Assembly (NCBI GenBank): GCA_022559845.1
Contig: CM040123.1
Location: 301,060,642-301,124,641, forward strand
DNA length: 64,000 bases
DNA from: Amorphophallus konjac
Lineage: Eukaryota; Streptophyta; Magnoliopsida; Alismatales; Araceae
Direction: 5' to 3'
The position numbers and the translations under genes were made by a program. Below the pieces are notes generated by a model. The model was not told where the DNA came from. It saw only the letters and a program-made list of their open reading frames with translations, and made no database searches. This document shows, in pieces, positions 10,859 through 24,087 of the stretch; position 1 is the stretch's first letter, and each line of letters starts with the position of its first letter.

Positions 10859-11353
10859 TGTAGCAACTCGGATAAAATATAAGAATACATAAATAAATCC
10901 TCCAAATAAAACAAGCGAAATAATAAAAGCCCAAACCACAAACATCAATTATGGGCCTCAAGCTTTACACATTAAAAATGAAATCCCTATATATATAAAT
11001 GGGCTTTAACTTACTTATACAATGAGCCTTGTAAATAAACCACACACGTACGGGCTTCCCATACATATATATTGGCTAGAAGTATTAATAGCTAATGGGC
11101 CCTAAATGCCCATAACCTTTCCTACGACCAAAGGGAATATAGGATATATATACATATATGTGTATAGTGGGGTTTGTTATCAAAACCCAAAACCATCCCA
11201 CATTCGATCATGCATTGGACCTTAGGGTTCCATTCATCATAGAGAAAGCGGCTGAAGATATGGATAAGAAAGATTAGTATGAGAAACTTTGAATCCATTA
11301 GGATTCTTTACGTGGGAAACTTAAATCCCATTAGGATACTTGAACCCCGATCC

Positions 11354-11361
11354 TATAAATA
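11354..11361 (+). promoter_or_regulatory. TATA box of the B 5' LTR
   Basis: TATAAATA in GATCCTATAAATAAGCCC, about 495 bp into the LTR. The 3' LTR has the same box at 30010-30017. Confidence 0.7.
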
Positions 11362-11897
11362 AGCCCTATTCGATCGATGGAAGCCGTTGTTGCTTCTACT
11401 AATACGAACGTCGATCTCTACCTCCCCTTGCCGTCATGAGCTGCTACTTGCTGCCTCTTCCTATTGCTGTTGCCGTGAAGAAGTTCTTCTTCTTCTCTTC
11501 GTGCGGTTGTTGCCGTAGTGCAGTTGTGGTTGTTGTTGCCGTTGTTCTTCGCTCGAGCTATAGCTGCTACTGCTACCTGCTACCGCCGTTGCAGTAGTAT
11601 CTGCCTTCGTCACTTCCTGTTGCAGTTTGCTATGAAGGAGTTTTCTCCTTCCTTGTCCACTGCATATCTCGCTCCCGTAGCTACTATCTGCTACTATTGC
11701 TCTTATTGATCCTCGTATTCCTCGATTCGTCGTCGTCTAGCAACCCAAAAGGTAGGTTTTCTCAAGAAACAAAGCCCAATACAATAGGAAATAAGTAACT
11801 GCATGCATATAGATCTTGTATCATGTTCATAGATTCATCCTTAATGTATGTTTTGAGTTTTACGTGTCTTTGTTATTTTTTTTGATGTGTATGAAAA

Positions 11898-13070
11898 TAG
11901 CGACCAAGGCATGGCCTCTTACTGAATGAACGCCCACGCGAGCAGTCGCTAATTTCCTGAAAATCATGACAGTGACCAGGGCATAGTTTAATGAGCGACC
12001 TTAGCCATGTCGCTAATTCTTTTAGTGAAATTAATAAATATCACATGTTAAAATTCAATATCTATGAAACATAGCGTTAAAAATTCTGCATGAGCATGTT
12101 TTTAGATTCCAGATATTTTTCTCTATCTATCCATGTTTTCACTTTCCTGATTCTGTAAACTTAAAATATATGAACAGTGCTATATGTCTAAAAATGTACC
12201 TGCTTGATGCGTAGCATCAAAGAAAGAATGAGCGACCCTCTTCAAGTCACCTATTACTAATTGAGCGCCTTCCATGAGGGCGCTGTTTTGTAGAAAAACT
12301 ATCTAAATGAAAAAATGTATGAAAAATCTTGAAACAATGATAGAGTGATAGGCGTTATTTAAAGATTGAGCGCCATTTTAGAAGGTCGCCAAGTATAATG
12401 AATTCTATTAATTTCTAGAAATTATTAGAATTAACGCCCGTGCAAAGTGTCGTTAATTCCTATTATTTTTCTTGGGAATTTTACTGAATATAAGATTGAG
12501 CGACCTCTAAAAAATCACTATTTTTGGAAGTAGCAACCTCTGATCAGGTGCCAATTCTTCCCTCAGTTTTATTGCATTTTATGGCCCATATCGCTCGTTT
12601 ACTTAGCACTCTCATCTCACATCCGTAGATGGAGTCCCTATTTTGTTTCTATCGATTACACACTCAATTCTTGGTGATGATTAGACCCTCCACGGGATAT
12701 TCCTTCCTTTGGACTTGTACTTTCTTCATTGAGACCTCCGTAAGTCTACGCTAGCCTTGGATTCTCTCAAGACAGTCGAGCAGGTTGTACCCTAAAAACT
12801 CTGGAACCAGTACTTGTCACGTCACTCTGAAGAAACGTGATGCTTTAGCCCTCATAGAGCGTTCTTTCTGGCCTCTTTTGAGAAGTCTGTCTCTGTTAGC
12901 AAATAGCGACCATGACTTGGGCGCCAGAAGGAATTGGCGACCAGGTTAGTGGCGTTATTTCACTGATTTAGTGACCTGAACCTGGGCGCTATTTCATCGA
13001 GCCTGTACTGTTCACATGAATTAGCGACCAAACAGTGGGCGCTATTTTTGTAATTGATGGCGACTGAGTG
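11898..13070. repeat. GCGACC/GGGCGC dyad clusters in the B 5' LTR
   Basis: Dispersed short dyads such as GCGACCTTAGCCATGTCGC, GCGCCTTCCATGAGGGCGC, GCGACCATGACTTGGGCGC and GGCGACTGAGTGGGCGCC, mostly flanked by TTAATT or TATTT. The 3' LTR repeats them at 30512-31690. Confidence 0.75.
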
Positions 13071-14047
13071 GGCGCCAATTACCCAGTTTCATGACATGTC
13101 TTGGTTTTCATGTGGTTTAATGATGTGTCATACTTGTTCAAGTTCTGCCTTTGAACTCCTTCATTCGTGAAATCCACCTTATCATCCTACAATGGTTTAT
13201 TCTTTTGGAACTCTATATTGGCTATAACTATAGTAGATGTCTAAAAATAAACATGACTCAATGCTTGTGCATATAGAGCCCGATCTAGTCCTAGGAGGAG
13301 CACCCGAAAATACTTGTGCCCATGGGAGTTGATTGATCATGGTGTGGCATTGCACCGAAGTGCATGACTTACTAGATTTGACACTCCACGACTCATGCTT
13401 GACTTGTACTTGACTCGACTTGACATGACTTACGTGGCCCGGAATGGGTATTTACTTGCTTGATATCATAATAGCCAATTCTCATGACTTGTTATTACAT
13501 GCTTGACTATCTTGATATACTTCACATGATTATCTTGAAATCTTGTTAGTCCATCGACATTATTTCTTGTTATTCACTCTTGACATTATCATGCGTTCAT
13601 GTCTAGCTATAGTTGCATTCATGTAACATGTAATTTACTTAAGCATGTATGTACTTGAGATATAATCCCTACTGAGCGTTCGCTCACCTAGTATTTTTCC
13701 CATATTTTTCAAGTAACTCCGATGACGAGAATCAATCGGATGGGAAAGAGAACAAGAGCGTAGAGCCACCCAGTCATGGAAACGTCTATCTAGTCATGTC
13801 TTTTCCTATTTCTTGAGTCTACCATTGTAATTTTTCTCTTTATTGAGTCTAAATTTGTCAAGTATTTTCCCACTTGAAGGTCATGTAAGACTATTGGTAG
13901 TTTCAATGAATAAAGGATTTGGTTTATATCTCTACTTTTGAGCGCTCTGTCTATAAGGTCAAATTCCTTATTCTCTGATTGACATAAATGATATAAACTC
14001 GTCACGCGTACCAAGTTCCTTCCGCGCCTTGGGCTTGACAGTTTTTG

Positions 14048-14059
14048 TTGTATCAGAGC
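14048..14059 (+). other. Primer binding site of B
   Basis: TTGTATCAGAGC, one mismatch from TGGTATCAGAGC, the complement of the 3' end of initiator Met-tRNA. It lies seven bases after the LTR. Confidence 0.8.
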
Positions 14060-14211
14060 CTAGGATATTCAATTTCTAGGAAACAAAGTCCAAGGATAGG
14101 TTTATACCTTTACCCGGTGAGAGTGGGTAGAGTCATGGGTTAAGTTAACTTAGGAACTTAGACCCTCGGATTAATCACATATTAATATAGTTACTTAATT
14201 CTTGTAGGATC

Positions 14212-14514
14212 ATGGCTGCCGAACGTGCCCAATGGCGTGACATGCAACGTACCATCCAAAGTCTTACCCAGGCGCTACAACAAGTAGCACAAGGCGGAGT
14301 AAACCGTGGAGCAAGAGATCTCCACCATAGTTTCCGCAATATAAACCCACCAAAGTTCATTGGCTCGACCGACCCTGACGATGCCGAGCACTGGATCATG
14401 GAAATCGAACATATATTCCGTGTCATGCAATGCACGGATGAAGAGAAAGTCTTATTAGCAACCTTCCAATTAGAGCGGGATGCTCGCTTCTGGTGGGAGT
14501 CAATAGAGGCTACC
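14212..14514 (+). pseudogene. gag: Gag N-terminal part of B, split by element A
   Basis: Starts MAAERAQWRDMQRTIQSLTQ, the same N-terminus as in A and D. It continues through a capsid-like stretch (FRVMQCTDEEKVLLATFQL, ARFWWESIEAT) typical of Ty3/Gypsy gag, which forms the particle. The frame stops where A was inserted after codon 101. The missing remainder continues at 25412, after A and its target duplication. ATG at 14212 was chosen because A and D start at the same residue. Gene dead through insertion. Confidence 0.9.
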
Positions 14515-15599
14515 TGTCACGCCCCGAGCGCGGAAGATACCCGGGTGCATGACGAGTCTGTTCGATCGTGTCATTAGAGCGATAATAATTTGTCATACAA
14601 CTTTAAGAGTGCGCAATTAACAAATTTCTACCATTAACTTCCATTATTTCAAAGGACATTTATTTGATTTAAAATAAAATAGTCCATGACACATTCTTAA
14701 TTAGAAGGACAACATTAGGCTAAATGCCTTTAACATGCTTAAGACTCAATTAAATTCAACAAATACTGCAAGCTAATGACGGCGATTCTATCACTCTTCA
14801 CTCGGTATCAACCCCATTCTGGTCGCTATCTGAATCACTTGAAATTTTGAAAAGCCACATGTGAGCGAATCGCTCAGTAGGATTTACGTCTCAAGTTTTA
14901 ACATGCTTTAAGTAAATTACAAGTTCATTTAATGCAAGTAATCTATGCATGCAGACAGGTAGATATCAAGGAATTGAAAAAAAATTCGACAAGAGCAGGA
15001 TTAATATAGATTTCAATTTCTAACAGTGACAATAAGTGATATCAAGCACGTGATAACTGAGGAATAACAATTGGAATTCAAACAATAATAAGCAAGGTAA
15101 TTCAAAGCATGTATAACAAGAATTGGTTATTTATCAATTCATTCAAGTAACATTCACGTCAAGTATTGCCCATTCGGGCCACGCAAGTATTGCCCATTCG
15201 GGCCACGCAAGTCAAGTAGAGAGAGAGAGCGAGAGAGAGGGGTGGAATGTCTCCAATCTATCAAGTACTCCGGTGTAATGCCAGACACCGTCAATATGGT
15301 CAATAAACTCCCATGGGCACAAGTACCTTCGGGTGCTCCTCCCAGGACCAGACCGGGCCCTATATGCACAGCATTAGGCATGGTTTTGGACATCCACTCT
15401 CATTTATCATTTATAGCCAATATAGAATTTCAAGGCTTGACTAGTATGAATATGTAAGATGGATTTGGAATGGAATCCAAGGACGTATTTATACGTAGTA
15501 ATATACGGAAAACTGTGCGAGACGGGTATATAGTAGAACATTTGACATATTCAGAAATGACATCCTTAAAGCAGGATGCCCTTCGTGGGAATTTCACAT

Positions 15600-16130
15600 G
15601 GTTCTTAGTGAATTGGCGACTCGGTTATCCGATTCTTACTGAATTGGCGCATGGGGGTTGACAAGTCTTTTAAAATTTTAACATATAAATATCCCAAATT
15701 GGTGCCCTAGGGTTGACTGGTCCTTTAAATTTCTGAATTTCACATATATCAAATTGGAGTCCCCTCCTAAGTCACCTCTTATTGAATTGGCGTCTGGGGG
15801 GGTGGCAGGGTTCTTAAAATACTCACGTTTTATATACATATATATATTCTTCAAATTGGCGCCCCCCTCTAAGTCACCTCTTGTAGAATTGGCACCTTAT
15901 CCTAAGTCTTCAATTCTGTAAGTGGCGCCCTGGTCTAGGGCGCCATTTACAGATGGCTCCTCTTTTTTTTTTTGTATTTCAGTAATTGGCGCCCTGGTCA
16001 GGGGCGCCATTTACTGATGGCTTTCAAATTGATGACTTTGATGGTGCCTTCAATTTATCAAATGATGACCCTTCTAGGGTCTTTAATTTTGTAATTGGCG
16101 CCCTGATGGAGGGCGCTAATTCTCGGTGAG
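15600..16130. repeat. GGCGCCC/GGGCGCC dyads in the A LTR
   Basis: Near-perfect palindromes GGCGCCC..GGGCGCC (one at 15988-16008 with a seven-base centre) set among AATTGGCG-type half sites. Repeated in the right LTR at 23370-23890. Confidence 0.8.
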
Positions 16131-16462
16131 TTTAATGACTATCTCTAATTAACTAACAAACTAACATTTAATTATCATACGGAATTAACTACGGAGTTAA
16201 CTAACAAATTAACTAGCAGATACTGTAAACTAACCAGGTCTGGTGATATATATATATATATATATATATGTTGTATAATTGACTAACCTGTAACTATATT
16301 AATTTAAACTAACCAGATCTGTGATATATATATATAGATTTTCTAATTAACTAACAGGATCACCTAGTTAACTAATAGGGTCATCTAATTAACCATGGCA
16401 GACTAACAAGTAGGGATGTCAATGGTAACCAATAATCCGCTAACCGCCCGTTTCGTTTACTT

Positions 16463-16908
16463 AAAGGGTTGACATATGCTTTGTCCTGAACCTTAATCAT
16501 GCATGCTCCCTTAAGACATCAAATGCTCTTCTGAGACTGTGGATGCTCCCCTGAGACTGCATGTGCTCCCCAAAAGGGTTGACATATACTTTGCCCTGAA
16601 CCTCTGGTCATGCATGCTCCCTTAAGACATCAAATGCTCTCCTGAGGCTGTGGATGCTCTCCTGAGACTGCACGTGCTCCCCTAAAGGGTTGACATATGC
16701 TTTGCCCTGAACCTCTGGTCATGCATGCTCCCTTAAGACATCAAATACTCTCCTGAGACCGTGGATGCTCTCCTGAGACTGCACGTGCTCCCCTAAAGGG
16801 TTGACATATGCTTTGCCCTGAACCTCTGGTCATGGATGCTCCCTTAAGACATCAAATGCTCTCCTGAGGCTGTGGATGCTCCCCTGAGACTTCACGTGCT
16901 ACTAACAA
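16463..16908 (-). repeat. Four tandem ~111-bp repeats in A's U3
   Basis: Units starting AAAGGGTTGACATATGCTTT at 16463, 16573, 16684 and 16795, each with CATGCTCCCTTAAGACATCA and two GATGCTC/CTGAGAC segments. The right LTR has the same four at 24276-24714. Tandem U3 repeats often act as enhancers in LTR elements; not shown here. Confidence 0.9.
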
Positions 16909-17593
16909 GGTTGATGGGATGTTAATATTTTATTTGCAGGATTTACACATGCATGATGATTACAGCTAAAGCGTCGCATGGAGATGAAACTAATGACAAT
17001 ATTGTCCCCTAATTAACTATGAGTTTGGTTAACACTTGAGAAAACCTACTAACATGCTGTGTATATTAACTACTAGTTTAGCTAAGGTTAACTATTAGTT
17101 TAGCTAAAAGTTGAGACAACCTACCTTTGAAGTGTGTCACAAAGTCCCTGCAGCAGCTTCTCAGCAGCAGCAGGACCTCAGCATCCGATGAAGAAGAGCT
17201 TCTGCATCAACAACAGTAGCCTTCTCTGTGGTTACGGATGGTATACATATAGGAATATCCGAGACATTAGATGATGTCTCGTGAGTCATGCTTAGCTAGC
17301 TCTATCTCTGCCAGCTCGAAAGTTTGTTTTCGTTACATTATTGCCACCAGCTAGAATGGATGGTGACTGCTCAGCAACTTCTAAATTCTAAATAATTAGA
17401 AAATTTACTTATTAAATTATGAAAAATTGATTTCTTTGAATTTATAATTTGTGAAAATATAATTAGATATCTTTTAAATATAATATTTGAGTTTTAAAAT
17501 AGTTTTTAACTATTAGGAAATAGCTTATAGCTTAAATGCTTAATAAATGTTATTAAATTGAGTTATTTCTAATTAAAATTAACAAGTGTTACA

Positions 17594-17606
17594 CCCTCCC
17601 CTACTT
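17594..17606 (-). other. Polypurine tract of A
   Basis: AAGTAGGGGAGGG on the minus strand, directly next to the LTR start, the plus-strand primer site. Confidence 0.9.
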
Positions 17607-17690
17607 AAAAGAATTTGGTCCCCAAATTCAACTGCATGAGGATAATTATGCCATGTAGGAGAAAAACAGAGCGTATATGATACTTACAGT

Positions 17691-18620
17691 CTAAAATAGC
17701 TCTGGGTATCTTTTCTTCATAGATTCCTCGGTCTCCCAAGTTGCTTCCTGCTCGGAGCATCGATTCCATTGAATTTTTACCATAGGGATCGTCTTGCTCC
17801 TTAGAACTCGGACTTCTCGATCGAGGATACGCATCGGCCTTTGCTCGTAGGTAAGATCCTTTTGAATCACCAAACTGGCGTGGTCGATGACGTGAGAAGG
17901 ATCATGCATGTATTTCTTCAGCATAGAAACATGAAATACGTTGTGTACTTCCGAGAGTTGAGGAGGTAGAGCAATACGGTAGGCTACCTCGCCCACTCTT
18001 TCCAACACCTCAAATGGACCGATGAATCTTGGTGTAAGCTTGCCCTTGACACCAAATCTCCTGATACCTCGACTGGGAGATACCTTGAGAAATACATGAT
18101 CACCAATTTGGAATTCCAAGTTTCTCCTTCTGTTATCAGCATAAGATTTTTGCCTGCACTGAGCTACCTTGAGTCTTTCTCTGATAAGGAGAATCTTCTC
18201 AGTTGAATCTCTCACCATCTTAGGACCTAGGAGTTGTCTTTCACCGACTTCCTCCCAGCATACCGGAGATCTACAGCTTCTACCATAGAGTGCCTCGAAA
18301 GGTGCCATTTGAATACTAGCTTGATAGCTGTTATTATATGCAAATTCGGCTAGTGGTAAGTGGTCATGCCAGCTTCCGCCGAAATCTATAATACATGCCC
18401 TTAACATATCTTCAACAACCTGATTTGTCCTTTCAGTCTGACCATCTGTCTGGGGATGGAAAGCAGTGCTGAAATTAAGTTTCGTCCCCAGAGAGTGTTG
18501 TAGACCCTTCCAAAAATGAGAGGTGAAGCGTGGGTCTCGGTCAGATACGATTGAGATGGGAACTCCATACAATCTAACCATCTTCTTAATATACAGGGCA
18601 GCAAGTACGTCGACTGACCA
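17691..18620 (-). pseudogene. pol: Integrase C-terminal part and chromodomain of A
   Basis: Continues in frame after a TGA at 18621-18623. It contains the second catalytic Asp region ([13 protein letters not shown]), the Glu region ([20 protein letters not shown]), a GPF module ([31 protein letters not shown]) and a C-terminal chromodomain ([17 protein letters not shown], ending RYPELF). Chromodomain integrases insert the DNA copy and steer it to heterochromatin. No stop within this piece; it ends at its natural stop before the polypurine tract. Confidence 0.93.
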
Positions 18621-20864
18621 TCAACTTTTGATGGGTAAGAAATGGGCCGATTTAGTTAACCGGTTGATAATTACCCAAATTCCATCATATCCGCTCCTAG
18701 ACTTGGGCAAACCCATGATAAAGTCCATGCCAATGTCTTCCCACTTCCACTTGGGAATATCCAGCGGATGTAGCTTTCCGGCGGGTTTTTGATGTTCCGC
18801 CTTCACTTGTTGGCATGTGAGACAACGAGACACAAAGTCTGCTACCTCCCTTTTCATGTTAGGCCACCAAAAAGTTCTTTTCAAGTCTTGGTACATCTTA
18901 GTGGCTCCAGGATGGATCGTGTACCTCGATCGATGAGCTTCTTCAAGAATCTTCTTCTTCAATTCGGGACAGTCGGGCACACATGTCCGTTCATGAAATA
19001 GTAACCTGCCATCAGGTGCCAGCTTGAAATCCAGTCTCTCGTCCAGCTTGCTCTTTATCTCCACTAGTGAGGGATCCTCTTCTTGTAGCTTCTTAATTTC
19101 CGGTAGCAAATCTGGATGTAGGCTCATATGATATAGAATAATACACATGTTCTTCTCATCTGTGTTGATATCAAGTTCAGAGAATTTCTCCAGCAGTTTC
19201 CATTCTTGTATCATGCAGTTGGCCAATATTGTTCTCGGCTTTCGACTAAGGGCATCAGCTACGGAATTACCCTTACCAGGATGGTACTGTATAGTGAAGT
19301 CGAAATCTTTGAGATACTCGAGCCAACGCCTTTGCCACATGTTCAGCTCCTTTTGGGAGAATAAGTACTTGAGGCTTTTATGATCGGAGTACACAGTGAA
19401 TTGTTCTCCGTAGAGATAGTGTCTCCAGATCTTCAAAGCGAATACTACTGCGGCCAATTCTAAGTCATGAACCGGGTAGTTCTCTTCATGTTTCTTCAAT
19501 TGTCGGGAAGAGTAGGCAATGACTCTCCCATTCTGCATCAATACACATCCGAGGCCAATACCAGAAGCATCGGTATATACCTCGTATTTTTCTCCTTCCA
19601 TTGGTAATGATAAGATTGGAGCAGTGGTCAAGAGATCCTTCAAAGTTTGGAAACTCTTTTCACAGTCTTCCTTCCACTCATAAGGCACTTCTTTGCGGGT
19701 TAACCTGGTCAGAGGAACGGCAATCTTGGAGAAGTCCTTGATAAAACGCCGGTAATAACCAGCTAGACCCAAGAAGCTCCGAATCTCCGTTACACTTGTG
19801 GGTCGTTCCCAGTTCTTCACGGCTTCGACCTTTGATGGGTCAACAGCAATTCCGTTCTTCGAAATGATATGGCCTAAGAAGGATACTTTCTCGAGCCAAA
19901 AATCGCATTTGCTAAATTTGGCATATAGTTTGTTTTCCCTTAATATCTGCAATGCCTTCTTGAGGTGTTCTTCATGATCCTCTTTGGTCTTTGAATAGAT
20001 CAGAATATCATCAATGAAGACCACAATAAATTGGTCTAAATGGGGCCTGAATATGCTGTTCATTAACTGCATAAAAGCTGCGGGGGCATTTGTTAGTCCG
20101 AAAGGAATAACAGTAAATTCGTAATGCCCATACCTGCTTCGGAATGCAGTTTTATGAATGTCTTCTTCTTTGATCTTCAATTGGTGGTAACCAGAACGAA
20201 GATCAATCTTGGAGAAATATAAAGCTCCAGATAGTTGATCGAATAGTTCATCAATCCTTGGCAGTGGATACTTGTTCTTGATTGTAAGGTGATTTAGTTG
20301 CCGATAATCTATGCATAATCTCATCGATCCGTCCTTCTTTTTGACGAATAGCACGGGTGCTCCCCATGGGGAAGTACTCAGCCTAATGAAGCCCTTGTTC
20401 AATAGCTCTAGTAACTGCTCCTTTAGTTCCTTCAGCTCGGCAGGGGACATTCTGTACGGTGCCCTGGAAACAGGACCAGCACCGGGGACAAGGTTGATTG
20501 TGAACGACACCTCCCTTTCCGGGGGTAAGCCGGTTAAATCTTCTGGAAAGACATAAGGGAATTCCTGAATCACACGAATGTCTTCAAGTTTAACCTTCTC
20601 GACTCCCATGGCAGTTACAAATGATATGAAAGCCATGCATCCCTTGTTCATAAGTTTACTAGCTCGGAGTGCTGATATAAGAAGTGATTTACTCCGAGGG
20701 CTGATGTAAACTAATTCTGGGAAATTCACGAAAGTTACCTTGCCATGCCGGCAATCTACGGTTGCTTGATAGGTGGATAGCCAGTCGGCACCCAGTATGA
20801 CATCATAGCCCTTCATATCTAGGCATATCAGGTCAGCAGGTAAATTACTTCCCTTAATCATCAC
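18621..20864 (-). pseudogene. pol: Protease end, RT, RNase H and integrase N-terminus of A
   Basis: A 747-codon open stretch. It starts in the C-terminal part of the aspartic protease ([11 protein letters not shown] near residue 30). RT follows at about residues 110-310 ([11 protein letters not shown], catalytic FIDD in [11 protein letters not shown]). RNase H lies at about 420-545 ([29 protein letters not shown]). The integrase zinc region comes next ([10 protein letters not shown]...[11 protein letters not shown]), then the first catalytic Asp ([11 protein letters not shown]). A TGA after LPIKS breaks integrase; element D has the same stop at the same codon. All RT and RNase H motifs are intact. 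Confidence 0.93.
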
Positions 20865-22042
20865 TTCACAGTTTGGATAGTGATAAGTGACATCAGATCC
20901 ATTCCCAAGAGTGTAGCTACAACCATGTCTAAAGGTTCATGTCTCATAACAAATGAAGCAGCAAAATCCTTGGAAACGAATGAATGAGTTGCTCCGGTAT
21001 CAAATAAAACTTGAGCAGTTTTTGAACAGATAGTAAGGGTACCTTCCACGATTCCGCCTGCAGTGGTCTCAGTCTCTCGCAGAGCTTGCAGACGTCCTTG
21101 TTTCTTTACCGGATGCTTCTCATCTTTGACGTCTTGCTCCTTCATCAGTGGGCAGTCTGGAATTCTATGCTCTCGGCTCCCGCATCGAAGGCAAGCTCCT
21201 AACTTTCGCCAACATTCCTCAGTTTTATGTCCAGCTTTATCACAATACTTGCATATCTCCTTTGATGGGGTGGTGGTGGAGGATGGTCTGTCATTCTTTT
21301 GGAATTTCTTTACCTTGGAGGACTCCCCTCCCGTGAAGAATCGCTTCTTATTAAAGGATTGTTTGAATTTTCCTGGGCTTGTGACGGGTTCTTTCTTGTC
21401 TCGTCCTCGGATCCTCTCCGATAATTCAGTCGCATCTTCTAGCAGTTGGGCGCGCCGAACCATTTCCGAATAGACCTGGATGTCCATCGGGGCAAGTTGT
21501 GTGATGTAATGGGGCCGAAGCCCATTGAGGAATCTTCTCGCCTTCATCTTTTTCGTACACACCAAGTGGGGTGCATACCTAGATAATATGGAGAACTGGG
21601 CCTCATACTCGGCCACTTTCAAGCTTCTTTGTTTTAGAACGGCGAATTCCGCAGCCTTCTTTTCCTAGATATGGTCGGAGAAGTACTTGTTGTTGAAATG
21701 CTCTGTGAATTCATCCCATGTGACATGGTATCCTGGCAGTGTTGCTTCTATAGATTCCCACCAGCATCGAGCGTCCCGCTCTAGTTGGAAAACGGCCAGT
21801 AAAACCTTCTCTTCATCCGAGCATTGCATCACACGAAAGATCCGTTCTATCTCCTTCAGCCAATTCTCGGCATCCTCGGGCTCAGACGAACCCGTGAACC
21901 TCGGTGGGTTCATGTTACGGAAACTCCGGTGGAGATCTCCCGCTCCACGGTTTGCTCCGCCTTGGGCCACTTGTTGTAGTGCCTGGGTGAGGTTTTGCAC
22001 GGTGTGCTGCATCTCACGCCATTGTGCTCTTTCAGCAGCCAT
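20861..22042 (-). pseudogene. gag: Gag and protease N-terminal part of A
   Basis: Begins MAAERAQWREMQHTVQNLTQ at 22042. A CAG>TAG stop at 21665-21667 (KYFSDHI*) cuts gag after 125 codons; the frame then continues to 20861. It holds two CCHC knuckles (CKYCDKAGHKTEEC, CLRCGSREHRIPDC) for RNA binding, then the protease active site FDTGATHSFVSK. A one-base deletion shortly after shifts the frame, so the rest of protease is read from 20864. Gag makes the particle and protease matures it. Two lesions in an otherwise young element. Confidence 0.93.
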
Positions 22043-22265
22043 GATCCTACAAAAGTATTTAAAGTGTTTAAGTAAGATAAGGGTCGATTTTACTTATAAG
22101 GGTAAAGTCATCAGAAATCTTAACCCATGGCTCTATCCATCTCACCAGGTAAGGTCTACTTATCCTTGAACTTGGGTTTTACCTATCCTTTGACTCAAGT
22201 TTTTACTTAGATTTTAATTTCTAACCGTTTATTTTTTTTTCTAGTTCCCTAGGTTTGAAAACCTG

Positions 22266-22277
22266 ACTGCGATACCA
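22266..22277 (-). other. Primer binding site of A, degenerate
   Basis: On the minus strand TGGTATCGCAGT, three mismatches from TGGTATCAGAGC; element D has the exact sequence. It lies seven bases from the LTR. Confidence 0.7.
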
Positions 22278-22284
22278 CGAAGAC

Positions 22285-24007
22285 TGTCACGCCCCGAGCG
22301 CGGAAGATACCCGGGTGCACGACGACTCTATTCGATCGTGTCATTAGAGCGATAATAATTTGTCGTACAACTTTAAGAGTGCGCAATTAACAAATTTCTA
22401 CCATTAACTTCCATTATTTCAAAGGACATTTATTTGATTTAAAATAAAATAGTCCATGACACATTCTTAATTAGAAGGACAACATTAGGCTAAATGCCTT
22501 TAACATGCTTAAGACTCAATTAAATTCAACAAATACTGCAAGCTAATGACAGCGATTCTATCACTCTTCACTCGGTATCAACCCCATTCTGGTCGCTATC
22601 TGAATCACCTGAAAATTTTGAAAAGCCACATGTGAGCGAATCGCTCAGTAGGATTTACGTCTCAAGTTTTAACATGCTTTAAGTAAATTACAAGTTCATT
22701 TAATGCAAGTAATCTATGCATGCAGACAGGTAGATATCAAGGAATTGAAAAAAAATCGACAAGAGCAGGATTAATATAGATTTCAATTTCTAACAGTGAC
22801 AATAAGTGATATCAAGCACGTGATAACTGAGGAATAACAATTAGAATTCAAACAATAATAAGCAAGGTAATTCAAAGCATGTATAACAAGATTTGGCTAT
22901 TTATCAATTCATTCAAGTAACATTCAAGTCAAGTATTGCCCATTCGGGCCACGCAAGTATTGCCCATGCGGGCCACGCAAGTCAAGTAGAGAGAGAGAGA
23001 GAGAGGGTGGAATGTCTCCAATCTATCAAGTACTCCGGTGTAATGCCAGACACCGTCAATATGGTCAATAAACTCCCATGGGCAGAAGTACCTTCGGGTG
23101 CTCCTCCCAGGACCAGACCGGGCCCTATATGCACAGCATTAGGCATGGTTTTGGACATCCACTCTCATTTATCATTTATAGCCAATATAGAATTTCAAGG
23201 CTTGACTAGTATGAATATGTAAGATGGATTTGGAATGGAATCCAAGGACGTATTTATACGTAGTAATATACGGAAAACTGTGCGAGATGGGTATATAGTA
23301 GAACATTTGACATATTCAGAAATGACATCCTTAAAGCAGGATGCCCTTCGTGGGAATTTCACATGGTTCTTAGTGAATTGGCGACTCGGTTATCCGATTC
23401 TTACTGAATTGGCGCATGGGGGTTGACAAGTCTTTTAAAATTTTAACATATAAATATCCCAAATTGGCGCCCTAGGGTTGACTGGTCCTTTAAATTTCTG
23501 AATTTCACATATATCAAATTGGAGTCCCCTCCTAAGTCACCTCTTATTGAATTGGCGTCTGGGGGGGTGGCAGGGTTCTTAAAATACTCACGTTTTATAT
23601 ACATATATATATTCTTCAAATTGGCGCCCCCCTCTAAGTCACCTCTTGTAGAATTGGCGCCTTATCCTAAGTCTTCAATTCTGTAAGTGGCGCCCTGGTC
23701 TAGGGCGCCATTTATAGATGGCTCCTCTTTTTTTTTTTGTATTTCAGTAATTGGCGCCCTGGTCAGGGGCGCCATTTACTGATGGCTTTTAAATTGATGA
23801 CTTTGATGGTGCCTTCAATTTATCAAATGACGACCCTTCTAGGGTCTTTAATTTTGTAATTGGCGCCCTGATGGAGGGCGCTAATTCTCGGTGAGTTTAA
23901 TGACTGTCTCTAATTAACTAACAAACTAACATTTAATTATCATACGGAATTAACTACGGAGTTAACTAACAAATTAACTAGCATATACTGTAAACTAACA
24001 GGGTCTG

Positions 24008-24087
<80 letters not shown>

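Larger units (their letters stand above)
10859..14040 (+). repeat. 5' LTR of element B
   Basis: Starts TGTAGCAACTCGG and ends GGGCTTGACA. TATA box at 11354. Dyads of the type GCGACC...GGGCGC lie at 11898-12560 and 12905-13070. The conserved block is at 13212-13330 and the TGAGCG palindrome at 13673-13686. It pairs with the 3' LTR at 29515. No gene; open frames are chance. Confidence 0.95.
14515..17593 (-). repeat. 3' LTR of A (left copy)
   Basis: On the minus strand it runs from TGTAACAC at 17593 to GGGCGTGACA at 14515. It contains four ~111-bp tandem repeats (16463-16908), a short TA run (16246-16269), dyads GGCGCCC...GGGCGCC (15600-16130), the conserved block (15307-15426) and the TGAGCG palindrome (14862-14876). 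No gene. Confidence 0.95.

Noticed and set aside
15470..15661. Identical 63-codon frame in both LTRs of A (also at 23235-23426)
   Set aside because: Duplicated only because the LTRs are; the frame runs through dyads and has no domain.
19147..21473. Plus-strand frames opposite A's gag-pol
   Set aside because: Mirror images of the real minus-strand coding sequence; the same shadows recur opposite D.
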